From: Actinomadura darangshiensis
GTDB taxonomy: Bacteria > Actinomycetota > Actinomycetes > Streptosporangiales > Streptosporangiaceae
Direction of reading: 5' to 3'
Length of the DNA: 64,000 bases
NCBI RefSeq assembly: GCF_004349235.1
Contig: NZ_SMKY01000005.1
Span: 1 to 64,000, forward strand
Position 1 is the stretch's first letter; every line of letters starts with the position of its first letter. The notes beneath the pieces were generated by a model that made no database searches, had not been told where the DNA came from, and saw only the letters and a list, made by a program, of their open reading frames with translations. This document shows positions 47,312-56,078 of the stretch, in pieces. A program made the translations under genes and the position numbers.

Positions 47312-47820
47312 GGCGCACCGTCCCGGTCGTAGCGTCCCCGGTGCGTGGCCAGCACCACCGTGGCGATCATGGTGGCCAGGATCGCGATGCCGATCACCAT
47401 CATGACCAGCATCTTCGGCCCCATGACCGACTCCCCCAGGGCGAGCGTCGGATCGCGCGGCGGGCGCCCCGCGCGCTCCGGCCACGGGACGGTGAAGATC
47501 CCGGCGGCGAGCACGACGAACGCGCCGCCCGAGATCGCGAGCGCGCCCCGCGTGTTGTGCAGCATCGTCATCGGCATCAGCCCGGCCGGGTTCATCATGT
47601 ACATGACCATGAAGACCGCCATCACCAGCATCTCCATGATCATCATGAGGATGACCAGCACGCCGAGGTAGTGCAGGTCGATCAGCAGCAGCTCGGCGCC
47701 CACGCACAGGAACGACGCCAGCAGCGCGAACGTCGCCCGCGCCATCGAGTCCACGACGAACACGGCGACGCCGGACGCGACGGCGGCGACGGCGAGCACC
47801 CAGAACGCGACGTCCTCCAC
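47308..47820 (-). CDS. nuoJ: NADH-quinone oxidoreductase subunit J-like
   Basis: 170 residues, five membrane helices. FVVDSMARATFALLASFLCVGAELLLIDLHYLGVLVILMMIMEMLVMAVFMVMYM is an unusually Met-rich core that corresponds to the NuoJ helix 3 region of the proton path. It lies ten bases after nuoH. Confidence 0.92.
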   Translation of the reverse strand: MEDVAFWVLAVAAVASGVAVFVVDSMARATFALLASFLCVGAELLLIDLHYLGVLVILMMIMEMLVMAVFMVMYMMNPAGLMPMTMLHNTRGALAISGGAFVVLAAGIFTVPWPERAGRPPRDPTLALGESVMGPKMLVMMVIGIAILATMIATVVLATHRGRYDRDGAP

Positions 47821-47830
47821 GACCGCCTCC

Positions 47831-48694
47831 TCACACGACGACGATTGCCACGACGAGCATCTGCAGGACCGTGGCGGGGATCAGGACCGTCCACGCCACG
47901 GTCATGGCGCGGTCCATGCGCAGGACCGGGAACCGCCGCCGCGTCCACACCAGCAGTGCCAGGACGGCGCACGTCTTCACCGGCGACCACAGCCAGGCGG
48001 GCAGCCACGGCCCCGCCCCGCCGCCGAGGAACAGCGGGACGGCGACGGCCGCCGCCACGGTCAGCAGCCCGTACCGTCCCGCCAGGAAGACGAGCCGGTC
48101 GGGCCCGGACAGCTCGGCCAGGACTCCCCCGGCCGCGTCACCGCCCACCGGATGGCCGAACGGTCCCCAGAACGCCATCGCCAGCGCCGAGACGAGGTAG
48201 ACGGCGAACGCGGCCGGCATCCACACCGCGAACCACAGCCCGCCCTGCGCCTCCCCGATGATCCGCAGGTCGAGCGAGTGCGCGGCGAGCGCGGCGGTGA
48301 TGAGCGCGAACATGTGCGGCAGCTCGTACGCGAGCCCCTGCGCGAGGAACCGGTAGCCGCCGACCAGCCCGAACGCCGAGTTGACGCCCCACCCGGCGAG
48401 CCACACCGCCCCCCAGGCGACGACCTCCATCGCGTTGAACCACACGACGCCGACGCCGGAGCCGACCGCCGCCCGGTCACCGAACGGCACGACGAGGGCC
48501 GCCAGCGCCGCCGCGAGCGGCAACGACACGACCCCGATCCTCGTCAGCAGCACATCGGCCCTGGCCGTGCGGCGCCGCTGCAGCGTCAGCAGCCGTGCGG
48601 CCTCCTGGAACGGCTCGGCGGGACGTCCCGCGAACGCGCCGTTCAGCGAGGCCGCGGCGACGGCCAGCATCCCGAGGACGACGACCTCAACCAT
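47831..48694 (-). CDS. nuoH: NADH-quinone oxidoreductase subunit H-like
   Basis: 287 residues, eight hydrophobic helices. NuoH forms the quinone tunnel at the arm junction. Recognisable segments are RRTARADVLLTRIGVVSLPL, NSAFGLVGGYRFLAQGLAYELPHMFALITAAL (with the conserved Arg/Glu cluster) and LVWTRRRFPVLRMDRAMTVAWTVLIPAT. The protein is 30-40 residues shorter than standard NuoH. It overlaps the previous gene by eight bases. Confidence 0.92.
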   Translation of the reverse strand: MVEVVVLGMLAVAAASLNGAFAGRPAEPFQEAARLLTLQRRRTARADVLLTRIGVVSLPLAAALAALVVPFGDRAAVGSGVGVVWFNAMEVVAWGAVWLAGWGVNSAFGLVGGYRFLAQGLAYELPHMFALITAALAAHSLDLRIIGEAQGGLWFAVWMPAAFAVYLVSALAMAFWGPFGHPVGGDAAGGVLAELSGPDRLVFLAGRYGLLTVAAAVAVPLFLGGGAGPWLPAWLWSPVKTCAVLALLVWTRRRFPVLRMDRAMTVAWTVLIPATVLQMLVVAIVVV

Positions 48695-49535
48695 CGCGGC
48701 CAGCCCCGAGGTCCGGATCGAGGCTCGCCACGATCAACCGGGCCTGTCCCAGCTCCGCGCCTTCGAGCAGCGACGGCAGCGTGGCGAGCGGCTCGCTGCG
48801 AGGGGCCTGTCCGCGGGCCGGATCGAGGTCGCGCAGCCACCCGTCCAGCCGCTCCTGGACATCGCCGACGCCACGCATCATCCAACGCAGCGCCCGCGAC
48901 CACCTGACCCTCCGGGCGAACGACGCGAGCCGAGGCGCCAGCACCTCATCGTCCGCACCCGACAGGGCCTCGTCCCGAAGTACGGCGGCCCGCTCGGCGG
49001 CGGCCTCCCACCCCGCGACGTGCAGGAACCGCGAGAGGCTGTCGAGGCGGGACGCGGCCCGCCGCCCCTCGGTCCAGAACGTCCCGTCCCCGGTGTCGAC
49101 GGCGGTGACCTCGGCCGCCTGGACGACGTCGCCCTGCAACGTCAGGTCGACCCGTAACCCGGCGGGCCAGTGCGACAGGACGGGCCCGAGCGGCACATGC
49201 AGGACGTCCAGCCGCAGCCCGTCCCGGTCGTCCGCGCGGTCGGCCATGTCCGCGTCCAGTTCCAGAGCGGGCCGGGAGCCGCCGGTCACGCCGTCCAGAT
49301 CACGAGCGGAGGCGCGCACGCGCGGCTCCGGCATGTCGCGCCACACCACGTCGATGGCCTCCGCCAGCGCGGCGCCCGGATTCCCGCACACCACGAGCAT
49401 CCCCGTCTCCGCGGGCGAGAGGGCGGGCCGCCACCGGCGCCGCCGCATCTGCGCCTCGACCGCGAGCCGGTCACGCGTCCCGTCCGCCGCCGAGACGACG
49501 AACGGGCGCTGCGCCGCGAACCGTCTCAGGCCCAC
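48687..49535 (-). CDS. Degenerate NuoB/NuoD-like fusion of a reduced complex I
   Basis: 282 residues from GTG 49535 (MGLRRFAAQRPFVVSA), overlapping nuoA by ten bases. The first third resembles the PSST/NuoB fold (ETGMLVVCGNPGAALAEAIDVVWRDMPEPRV against the NuoB pattern of LVVAGTV...MPEPRW), but the four cysteines that hold cluster N2 are absent (only one Cys is seen). The middle (HVPLGPVLSHWPAGLRVDLTLQGDVVQAAEV) resembles the start of NuoD (GPxHPaxHGvlRL...DGEVV), followed by a helical region. Both likenesses are weak and rest on pattern reading plus gene order. It probably forms the stump to which an unknown electron donor or no donor binds. Confidence 0.6.
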   Translation of the reverse strand: MGLRRFAAQRPFVVSAADGTRDRLAVEAQMRRRRWRPALSPAETGMLVVCGNPGAALAEAIDVVWRDMPEPRVRASARDLDGVTGGSRPALELDADMADRADDRDGLRLDVLHVPLGPVLSHWPAGLRVDLTLQGDVVQAAEVTAVDTGDGTFWTEGRRAASRLDSLSRFLHVAGWEAAAERAAVLRDEALSGADDEVLAPRLASFARRVRWSRALRWMMRGVGDVQERLDGWLRDLDPARGQAPRSEPLATLPSLLEGAELGQARLIVASLDPDLGAGRDG

Positions 49536-49870
49536 CGCAGCGCCCCCTCCCGCCACGCGTACAGGACGCCGACCAGCAGCAGCGCCAGGAAGGCGAACAT
49601 CTCCACGACCGCCTTCACGCCGACCGACGCGACGACGAGCGCCCACGGGTACATGAAGACCATCTCCATGTCGAAGGCGAGGAAGACCATCGACACCGCG
49701 TACCAGCGCACGTGGTACCGCGACAGCGCATGCTCGGCCGGACGCGCCCCCGACAGGAACGGCCCGCTCTCGAACCCCCGCGGCGTCATCACGAACGAGA
49801 CGGCGTACAGCCCGGCGACCATGGCCGCCACCAGCCCGAGCACCGAGAGGACGACGGCATAAGGCGGCAT
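49526..49870 (-). CDS. nuoA: NADH-quinone oxidoreductase subunit A-like
   Basis: 114 residues, three membrane helices. The NuoA signature is clear: YESG-like GFESGP, RYHVRWYAVSMVFLAFDMEMVFMYPWA (the acidic FDxExxFxYPWA motif). ATG 49870 begins the whole operon; no gene for the same strand lies within 49 bases upstream except the end of the XRE-linked membrane gene, so part of the transcription may come from there. Confidence 0.95.
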   Translation of the reverse strand: MPPYAVVLSVLGLVAAMVAGLYAVSFVMTPRGFESGPFLSGARPAEHALSRYHVRWYAVSMVFLAFDMEMVFMYPWALVVASVGVKAVVEMFAFLALLLVGVLYAWREGALRWA

Positions 49871-49919
49871 GTGCCCCTCCGGGGTACGGGTGACCGGGCG
49901 CTAGTCGGCCTCTACCTGA

Positions 49920-50534
49920 TCAGGCCCGCCGCGAAACATCGCCCGGCCGGGCCGGCGCGCTGCCGACCGCGATCGCGAGCAGCAGCACGAGCGCGGCACC
50001 CCCGGCCACCTGGGCCTCCCCCGTGGTGGGCAGGTCCTCCTTGGAGCCGCCGACCGGTGCGAGCCGCCCGTCCGGATCGAGGACGACACCGATGGTGTCG
50101 CCGCGCCCGTACCCCTCGCAGTTGGTCGCCAGCTCGCGCGGGATCGGCGTGCCGTCCGTGCGGCGCAGCGTGCAGTGGTGGGTCGAGGAGTTGCCGCGGC
50201 CCCTCGTCTTCCAGGTGCGGGTGACGACGGCGTCGGCGTCGACACCGACCCGCGATATGGCGACGTCGCGGATGCCGACGACGCCGACGCCGTAGACGAC
50301 GAACAACGCCAGGACGCCGAAGGTCAGCGGCACGCCCGCGAACCGGAGCGGGCGCCGCGCCCGATACAGCCACGCGAGCGCGAGCACCCCGGCGATCGAA
50401 CCCGCCACGGCCGACACCGCCGCGCCCGTCGTCCCCCACCACAGGTAGGAGGCCGCGGCCGCCGCGAACCCGAGCGCGGCGACGCCGGCCGCCACCGCGC
50501 CGCGCAGCACGGCGACCGCGAGCAGCCGCGGCAC
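49920..50534 (-). CDS. Membrane protein of unknown function (DUF3592-like outer part)
   Basis: 204 residues from GTG 50534, which overlaps the XRE stop by one base; frames further upstream shadow that gene. Four hydrophobic helices: two at the N-terminus, one at about 65-90, and one near the end. An exported loop between (SRVGVDADAVVTRTWKTRGRGNSSTHHCTLRRTDG with two Cys) has the DUF3592-like pattern. No known function. Confidence 0.75.
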   Translation of the reverse strand: MPRLLAVAVLRGAVAAGVAALGFAAAAASYLWWGTTGAAVSAVAGSIAGVLALAWLYRARRPLRFAGVPLTFGVLALFVVYGVGVVGIRDVAISRVGVDADAVVTRTWKTRGRGNSSTHHCTLRRTDGTPIPRELATNCEGYGRGDTIGVVLDPDGRLAPVGGSKEDLPTTGEAQVAGGAALVLLLAIAVGSAPARPGDVSRRA

Positions 50535-50980
50535 TAGGCGTGGCGCTCGCGGTCGGCCTCGGCGGCGGCGAGGATCATCTCGTCCACCACCCAGCGCGCC
50601 TCCGGCGACAGGTCGACCAGGGCGCGCAGCACCTCCGGCCGGATGACGCCGTGCTGGACGTCCCGGCGCAGCGCCGTCAGCGTCAGGTCGTCGCGGATCG
50701 GCTCGGACTCGACCGGGAAGCCGAAGTAGCCGATCGGCACGGCGAAGAACGTGGCGAGCGCCGTGAGCGTCTTGAGCTGCGGGTTCTCCTGCCGTCCGGT
50801 GCGCAGCTTCCACACGGTGGTGGACGAGATGTCCTCACCGGTGGCGTGCGCGATGGCCGCGGCCGTCTCCACGTTGTTGCGCGGCGGCCCGGCGTCCGCC
50901 GGCCACAGATTCTGGATCAGCCACTCGACCTTCTCGGCGAGCGACGCCCCCGGTGACACTTCCTCCGCATGATGCCGCAT
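50534..50980 (-). CDS. XRE-family regulator
   Basis: 148 residues from ATG 50980 (MRHHAEEVSPGASLAEKVEWLI), with GGAGAGGGAG upstream; the open frame to 51028 is leader. The helix-turn-helix is AAAIAHATGEDISSTTVWKLRTGRQENPQLKTLTALATFF, typical of actinobacterial BldD/SCO-type XRE proteins of this length. It shares a transcript with the following membrane gene, a common actinobacterial pairing of regulator and small membrane protein. Confidence 0.85.
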   Translation of the reverse strand: MRHHAEEVSPGASLAEKVEWLIQNLWPADAGPPRNNVETAAAIAHATGEDISSTTVWKLRTGRQENPQLKTLTALATFFAVPIGYFGFPVESEPIRDDLTLTALRRDVQHGVIRPEVLRALVDLSPEARWVVDEMILAAAEADRERHA

Positions 50981-51149
50981 CGTCTCCCTCTCCCCCCATC
51001 GCCAGCGATTTAAGTTGACCACATCCACGTTCGTCAGCCAAGGACATGCGGCCGGCGCGATGCCGTGGCGCCGGAACCACAGAGGGAGACGCCGCCTACC
51101 CCGCGGGTCGCGGGCACCTCATCCGCTTCGGTGAACTTTGCCAAGAACC

Positions 51150-51170
51150 GTTGCAAAGGGCCTTTGCAAC
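51150..51170. promoter_or_regulatory. Perfect 21-bp operator palindrome of the ArsR/MMPL unit
   Basis: GTTGCAAAGG-G-CCTTTGCAAC is a perfect inverted repeat 16 bases before the ArsR-type start. It also overlaps the likely -10 region. Autorepression by the following regulator is the natural reading. Confidence 0.85.
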
Positions 51171-51186
51171 TCCTAGCGTCCTGCCC

Positions 51187-51747
51187 ATGAAGGAACAACC
51201 GCCGCCCGAGGTGATCACCGATCCGCAGCAGGTGCGGCTGCTCGCGCACCCGCTGCGGCAGCGGATCGCCGAGATCATGCGGCGCGGCCCCGTGTCGTCC
51301 ACCACCCTCGCCCGCGAGCTGGGCGAGAGCACCGGCTCGATGAGCTACCACCTGCGGCAGCTCGCCAGGCACGGGTTCGTGGAGGAGGTCCCGGAGCCGG
51401 CGCGCGGACGGGAGCGCTGGTGGCGGGCCGTGCCCGGCGACCGGCGGCTGCCCCCGTACAGCGAGCAGTCGCCGAAGATGCGCGAGGCCGTCGAGGAGCT
51501 GACCCGCCTGGAGTTCGCGAACGAGCTCGACCTGCTCACGCGCTACCAGCGGGAACGCGACGAGACGGGCCCGTGGTCGGACGCCCTGCTCTTCTCGATC
51601 TCCACCGTCACGCTGACCCCGGACCAGGTGCGTCCCTTCTTCGAGGAGTACATCGCACTCCTCTACCGCTACAAGCGCGCCGACGACGACCCGCCGCCGG
51701 ACGCGCGGACCCTGCACGCCAGATTCCTGGCGTTCCCGGAGGTCTGA
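51187..51747 (+). CDS. ArsR-like helix-turn-helix regulator
   Basis: 186 residues from ATG 51187 (MKEQPPPEVITDPQQVRLL). The winged helix is LAHPLRQRIAEIMRRGPVSSTTLARELGESTGSMSYHLRQLARHGFVEEV, followed by a wing with RGRERWWRA and a helical C-terminal part. The YHLRQL recognition helix is of the HTH_20/ArsR type. A perfect palindrome lies upstream and an MMPL pump gene downstream, so it probably represses itself and the pump. Confidence 0.9.
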   Translation: MKEQPPPEVITDPQQVRLLAHPLRQRIAEIMRRGPVSSTTLARELGESTGSMSYHLRQLARHGFVEEVPEPARGRERWWRAVPGDRRLPPYSEQSPKMREAVEELTRLEFANELDLLTRYQRERDETGPWSDALLFSISTVTLTPDQVRPFFEEYIALLYRYKRADDDPPPDARTLHARFLAFPEV

Positions 51748-51863
51748 AAAAGTCCGGGCCGCCGAGTTGCCCCTCGCCGGCCCGGACGGGCGGAAGCCCG
51801 CATCACCACGCCGAACGGCGTGTTTCCACGCAACGCGAGCCCCCACGGAAAGGAGAGCACCTC

Positions 51864-53918
51864 ATGCTGCTCTCGCGCAAACGACGCCTGCTCAAATGGG
51901 CGGTCCTGCTGATCTGGGTCGTGGTCACGATCCTGGCCGTCCCGGCGGCGGGCCGGCTCTCGGACGTCGTGCAGGCGAAGTCGTCCGCCGAACTGCCGCG
52001 CGGCGCCCAGTCGACGAAGGTGGACGAACTCACGTCCCGCTTCCCGGACGGCGAGCAGGCCCCAGGGATCATCGCCTACGTCCGGCCGTCGGGGATCACG
52101 GCCACCGACCGCGCGAAGGCCGAGGCCGACCGCCGCGCGCTCGCCCCTGCCGCGGCCGGGACGATCGCCGGACCCGTCCCGTCCCGCGACGGCCGGGCGC
52201 TCATGCTGAACGTGCCGCTGAAGGACGACGACACGCTCAGCGACAAGGCCGAGAAGCTCCGCGACCGCTCTCTTGCGGACGTCCCGCCGGGCCTCGAAGT
52301 GCGGCTGACGGGCCCGGCCGGGTCCGCCCTGGACGTAGGGGACGCCTTCAAGAAGGTGGACAAACCCGTCCTGATCGCCACGATCGTCCTGGTCGCGGTC
52401 GTCCTGCTCCTCACCTACCGCAGCCCGGTCCTGTGGCTGCTGCCGATCGTGAACGCGGCGATCGCCCTGCAGGTGACCGGCGCCGTCGTGTACCTCCTCG
52501 GCGAGCACGCCGGCCTCTACGTCGCGGACGGGACGTCCACCATCCTCAACGCGCTCGTCTTCGGCATCTCGACCGACTACGCGCTGCTCCTCCTCGCCCG
52601 CTACCGGGAGGAACTCCGCCGCCACCGCGACCGGCACGCCGCGATGCGGGCCGCCCTCCGCCGCGCCGCCGCCCCCATCACCGCGTCCGCCGCGACGGTC
52701 TCCCTGGGCCTGCTCTGCCTGCTCGCCGCGCACATGGGCTTCAACTACGCGCTGGGCCCGATCGGCGCGATCGGCGTCCTGGGCGGCCTCGTGGTCGTCA
52801 TGTCGCTGCTGCCCGCGCTCCTGGTGATCTTCGGCCGCTGGGTGTTCTGGCCGCGCATCCCCCACTACGGCGACCCCGCACCCGCCCGCGGCATCTGGGA
52901 CCGCATCGGCCACCGCATCGCCGCACGTCCCCGCCTGGTCTGGGTGGGCGGCCTGGTCGTGCTGGCCGCGCTCGCCTCCGCATGCCTGGGCATCTCGACC
53001 GGCCTGGACCGAGCCCACTTCCTCACCACCACGCCCAGCTCGACGCTCGGCGAGCAACTTCTCGCAAAGCACTACCCCGGCGGCCAGGGACGCCCGCTCC
53101 AAGCGATCACCGGCAAGCCGTCCGCCGTGCGCACCGCACTCCAAGACGCCCCCGGCGTGGCCCGCGTGGGATCACCCCAACCCTCCTCGGACGGCCACCT
53201 GACCAGGTTCGACATGGTCCTCACCTCCCCGCCTGACAGCGCGGCGGCGAAGGAGACCGTCCGCGAACTCCGCGAGACCGTCCCGGACGCGCTGTTCGGC
53301 GCGAGCACCGCCAGCGAGATCGACCTGGCCGACGCGCAGTCCCATGACCGCCGCGTGGTGATCCCACTGGTCCTGGCCGTCGTGCTGCTCATCCTGATCG
53401 TCCTGCTCCGCGCCCTGGTCGCCCCGCTCCTGGTGATCGCCACGGTCGTAGCGTCGTACTTCGCGGCCCTGGGCGCCGCCTGGCTCCTCTTCCGGTACGC
53501 GTTCGACTTCCCGGCCCTGGACATCCAGGTGGCCCTCATGGGCTTCCTGTTCATGGTCGCCCTCGGCGTGGACTACAACCTGTTCCTCGTCTCCCGCATT
53601 CGCGAGGAAGTAGGACGCACCGACCACCGCACCGGCGTTTTGCGCGGCCTCGGCGTCACCGGCGGCGTCATTTCCAGCGCGGGCCTCGTCCTGGCCGCCA
53701 CGTTCGGCGTCCTCGGCAGCATGCCGGTCACGATGATGGTGCAGATAGGCGTCCTGGTCTCCCTCGGAGTCCTCCTGGACACCTTCTTCGTCCGGTCCGT
53801 GATCGTCCCGGCCCTGGCCCTGGACGCAGGCCCCCGCTTCTGGTGGCCCGCCCGCCAGAACACCACGCCACCCCCAACAACGCAGCACACGCCGATAGAC
53901 GCCACCACAGGCAGGTAA
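51864..53918 (+). CDS. MMPL/RND-family transporter
   Basis: 684 residues from ATG 51864 (MLLSRKRRLLKWAVLLIWV), AAGGAGAG upstream. Twelve membrane helices in two halves, each with an exported loop after the first helix. The family motifs are FGISTDYALLLLARYREELRR in the first half and MVALGVDYNLFLVSRIREEVGR in the second, with the proton-relay Asp-Tyr pairs. Actinobacterial MMPL proteins export lipids or drugs. It follows its probable ArsR-type repressor. Confidence 0.92.
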   Translation: MLLSRKRRLLKWAVLLIWVVVTILAVPAAGRLSDVVQAKSSAELPRGAQSTKVDELTSRFPDGEQAPGIIAYVRPSGITATDRAKAEADRRALAPAAAGTIAGPVPSRDGRALMLNVPLKDDDTLSDKAEKLRDRSLADVPPGLEVRLTGPAGSALDVGDAFKKVDKPVLIATIVLVAVVLLLTYRSPVLWLLPIVNAAIALQVTGAVVYLLGEHAGLYVADGTSTILNALVFGISTDYALLLLARYREELRRHRDRHAAMRAALRRAAAPITASAATVSLGLLCLLAAHMGFNYALGPIGAIGVLGGLVVVMSLLPALLVIFGRWVFWPRIPHYGDPAPARGIWDRIGHRIAARPRLVWVGGLVVLAALASACLGISTGLDRAHFLTTTPSSTLGEQLLAKHYPGGQGRPLQAITGKPSAVRTALQDAPGVARVGSPQPSSDGHLTRFDMVLTSPPDSAAAKETVRELRETVPDALFGASTASEIDLADAQSHDRRVVIPLVLAVVLLILIVLLRALVAPLLVIATVVASYFAALGAAWLLFRYAFDFPALDIQVALMGFLFMVALGVDYNLFLVSRIREEVGRTDHRTGVLRGLGVTGGVISSAGLVLAATFGVLGSMPVTMMVQIGVLVSLGVLLDTFFVRSVIVPALALDAGPRFWWPARQNTTPPPTTQHTPIDATTGR

Positions 53919-53935
53919 GCGAGAAAGCGGCGGGG

Positions 53936-54262
53936 CTATCGGTTCTTTCGTCGTGCGATCCCGTTACCGATGAAGACGACGATGCCGAGGGTGAAGACGC
54001 CCGCCCCCGCATAGCCGACGAGTTTCCCCCTGGCTTCGTTCCTCTTCTCCTCGTCGTAGCTGGTGGCTCCGCCGCCGCTTGTGCTCATGCACCACTGACC
54101 AGGTCTCATCGGGCTGCCGTCACACTCGACGGCGGCGCCGTTCACGACGGCCTCGCCGTTGACGAAGAACATGACCAAGCCGGCGATGACCAGAGCAAAG
54201 GCCAGAACCTGGGGCCATTGCCTCCGCGAACCGCGCACGCAAAGGACCATATCCGTCCCCAT
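53936..54262 (-). CDS. Small membrane protein
   Basis: 108 residues with two hydrophobic helices (QVLAFALVIAGLVMFFVNGEAV and LVGYAGAGVFTLGIVVFIGNGIA) and a cysteine-containing exported loop between them (VECDGSPMRPGQWCMSTSGGG). Ends in a basic tail RRKNR. No family is recognised. The start is uncertain (Met1, Met5 or a later GTG). It is convergent with the MMPL gene. Confidence 0.65.
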   Translation of the reverse strand: MGTDMVLCVRGSRRQWPQVLAFALVIAGLVMFFVNGEAVVNGAAVECDGSPMRPGQWCMSTSGGGATSYDEEKRNEARGKLVGYAGAGVFTLGIVVFIGNGIARRKNR

Positions 54263-54286
54263 ACCGGCAACCGCAACTCCTCCGCC

Positions 54287-55264
54287 TCAGCAGGAGGCCC
54301 CGGACTCCCAGCCGGACTCGCGGTAGGTCCAGCGTTCGCCGCTGCCGTCCAGGGCTTCGTACTCGGCGCCGACCGGCAGCTCGGTCACTTCCCCGGTGTG
54401 CCCGGCCATGCGCAGCATGTCGACGGCGAGCCAGTACGCGTGGTGTGCGCCGGCCGACTCCCACTCGGCGCGGGTGAGCGACCGCATGTAGTGGCTGTCA
54501 GGCTGGCCGCGGGTGCCCAGCTCGTCGGCCTGTCCGCACGACCAGTACAGGACGCGTTCCTGGATCCCGAAGTAGCCGCGGGCGACCAGTTCCCGCGCGC
54601 CGCCGCACACGGGGCAGGGTCCGGCGGGGGACGGCGCGAACCGGAACATCAGCCAGTGCAGATCGATGATGCTGTGTTCGCGTCCCTCCTCCTCCACGCC
54701 CGTCGCGCCGCCCGGCATCCGGCAGTCGGGGCAGTGCCGCTGGTACGGGTCGCGGTGGTCGGCGTCCGGCCAGCCCGTCGGCCACAAGGCATCGCAGCGA
54801 GTGCACCGGAACTGGTGCCGGCGCGGACCGATCGCCTGGAACGGCATGGTGATCGTGAGCCCGTCCCGCAGCCCGCCGAGATACCCGGGATAGGTGCCGA
54901 ACTCACTCGGCCACCGATCATGGGAGTCGTACGGCCACAGGAGCGCTATGCAGTCGGCGACCCTGATGGCGTCCCAGGCCGACCCATCCTGCCCGGCGTG
55001 CCCCTCGATGTTCAGCCGGTGCGCGAGATCGCGCAGGTCGCCGCCGGTCTCGGCGTTGAGCAGGGCGAGCCGGCGGACGGCCGCGGACTCGTATCCGGCC
55101 GCTTCGGCGGCGCCGAAGTCGGCGATCCGCAGGGCGGTGGCCACCCGCTCGCGCGCCAGCCGGTCGGCTTCGGCGCGGGCGCGCAGCGCCTCCCTCTCCT
55201 CGGCGCTGCCGGGCCATGGGCCGACGTCCGGGTTCCCTCGCACACGTCGCGGCATGATCGCCAT
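54287..55264 (-). CDS. Hypothetical protein with zinc-ribbon cysteine pairs
   Basis: 325 residues from ATG 55264 (MAIMPRRVRGNPDVG). The N-terminal third is helical and alanine/arginine-rich. Then come three CxxC-type pairs: CTRCDALWPTGWP, CPDCRMPGG, and CPVCGGARELV with a later YWSCGQAD, which together look like two zinc ribbons. The last part has HHAYWLAVDMLRMAGH and a WTYRESGW end. I do not recognise the family; the layout suggests binding nucleic acid or protein, not an enzyme. Confidence 0.65.
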   Translation of the reverse strand: MAIMPRRVRGNPDVGPWPGSAEEREALRARAEADRLARERVATALRIADFGAAEAAGYESAAVRRLALLNAETGGDLRDLAHRLNIEGHAGQDGSAWDAIRVADCIALLWPYDSHDRWPSEFGTYPGYLGGLRDGLTITMPFQAIGPRRHQFRCTRCDALWPTGWPDADHRDPYQRHCPDCRMPGGATGVEEEGREHSIIDLHWLMFRFAPSPAGPCPVCGGARELVARGYFGIQERVLYWSCGQADELGTRGQPDSHYMRSLTRAEWESAGAHHAYWLAVDMLRMAGHTGEVTELPVGAEYEALDGSGERWTYRESGWESGASC

Positions 55265-55335
55265 GGTGCCGCACCCGGCCAGCCGTTTCCCCTTCTTTTC
55301 CCACCCGCCAACCCAGCGGATGTGGCCCCCGCATG

Positions 55336-56073
55336 TCAGGGGTGCGGGACGGTGGCTATCGCGTCGGCGTGCTCCTTCAGCCAGGCGATCTCGTTGTGGA
55401 GCCAGGTTCCGGGGGCGGTGATGCGGCCGGCGCGTTCGTGCATGTCGAGCTCGTCCTCGACTCGGGCGACGATGCACCAGCCGAAGTCGCGGCGGTGTTC
55501 GTCCTCAAGCCCGTATACGTCGAGGAAGGTGCGCAACAGGGCGAGTTGGCGGTCGAGGGGGGCGGCGATGTCGGCGCCGAGCAGCCACAGCCAGGCGGCG
55601 TAGGCGAGGTCGCGCGTGCGGGGGGCGGGGGCCGCCTGGTCGAAGTCGAACGCGGAGACAGGGAGGCCGTCGGTGAAGGTGACGTTGAGCGGGGAGAAAT
55701 CGTTGTGGCACACCGTCTCCTCACTGCCTGCGATCAGCGTGCCGGCGGCCGCGTCGTGCAGTCGGCGCAGTAGCCGTGCCGCGGCGGTGATCTGGGCGGG
55801 CGACCAGTCGCGGGCCTGGAAGTCGGTCACGGTCTCACCGGGCTGGAAGCTGAGGATCTCGCGGCCCTTGTCATCGGTGCCGAGCAGCCTCGGCGCGGCG
55901 TCGCAGCCGGCGTCCTCGAAATGCCGGAGCAGCCGGTGCACGAACGGCGAGTGCGGCCCGACCGGCCGGCGCACGGTGTCCCCGACACGGACGACCCCCT
56001 CCGTGATCTTGCCCCCCGACAACGGGATCTCCAGTTCGGGTCGGCTCACAGGGGAGGCGTCTGACGAGGTCAT
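55336..56073 (-). CDS. Aminoglycoside phosphotransferase-fold protein
   Basis: 245 residues from ATG 56073 (MTSSDASPVSRPELEI), with AGGAG six bases upstream; frames beyond are leader. The APH/choline-kinase fold has CHNDFSPLNVTFTDG (catalytic Asp, Asn) and VSAFDFDQAAPAPRTRDLAY (the metal-binding DFD). The N-terminal lobe lacks a clear P-loop lysine motif. Substrate could be an antibiotic, a sugar or homoserine-like compound. Divergent from the LysR gene. Confidence 0.85.
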   Translation of the reverse strand: MTSSDASPVSRPELEIPLSGGKITEGVVRVGDTVRRPVGPHSPFVHRLLRHFEDAGCDAAPRLLGTDDKGREILSFQPGETVTDFQARDWSPAQITAAARLLRRLHDAAAGTLIAGSEETVCHNDFSPLNVTFTDGLPVSAFDFDQAAPAPRTRDLAYAAWLWLLGADIAAPLDRQLALLRTFLDVYGLEDEHRRDFGWCIVARVEDELDMHERAGRITAPGTWLHNEIAWLKEHADAIATVPHP

Positions 56074-56078
56074 TTGTA

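Noticed and set aside
42741-47405. Long plus-strand frames opposite nuoL, nuoM and nuoN
   Set aside because: Antisense shadows rich in Arg, Asp and Gln; the minus-strand products are clear membrane subunits.
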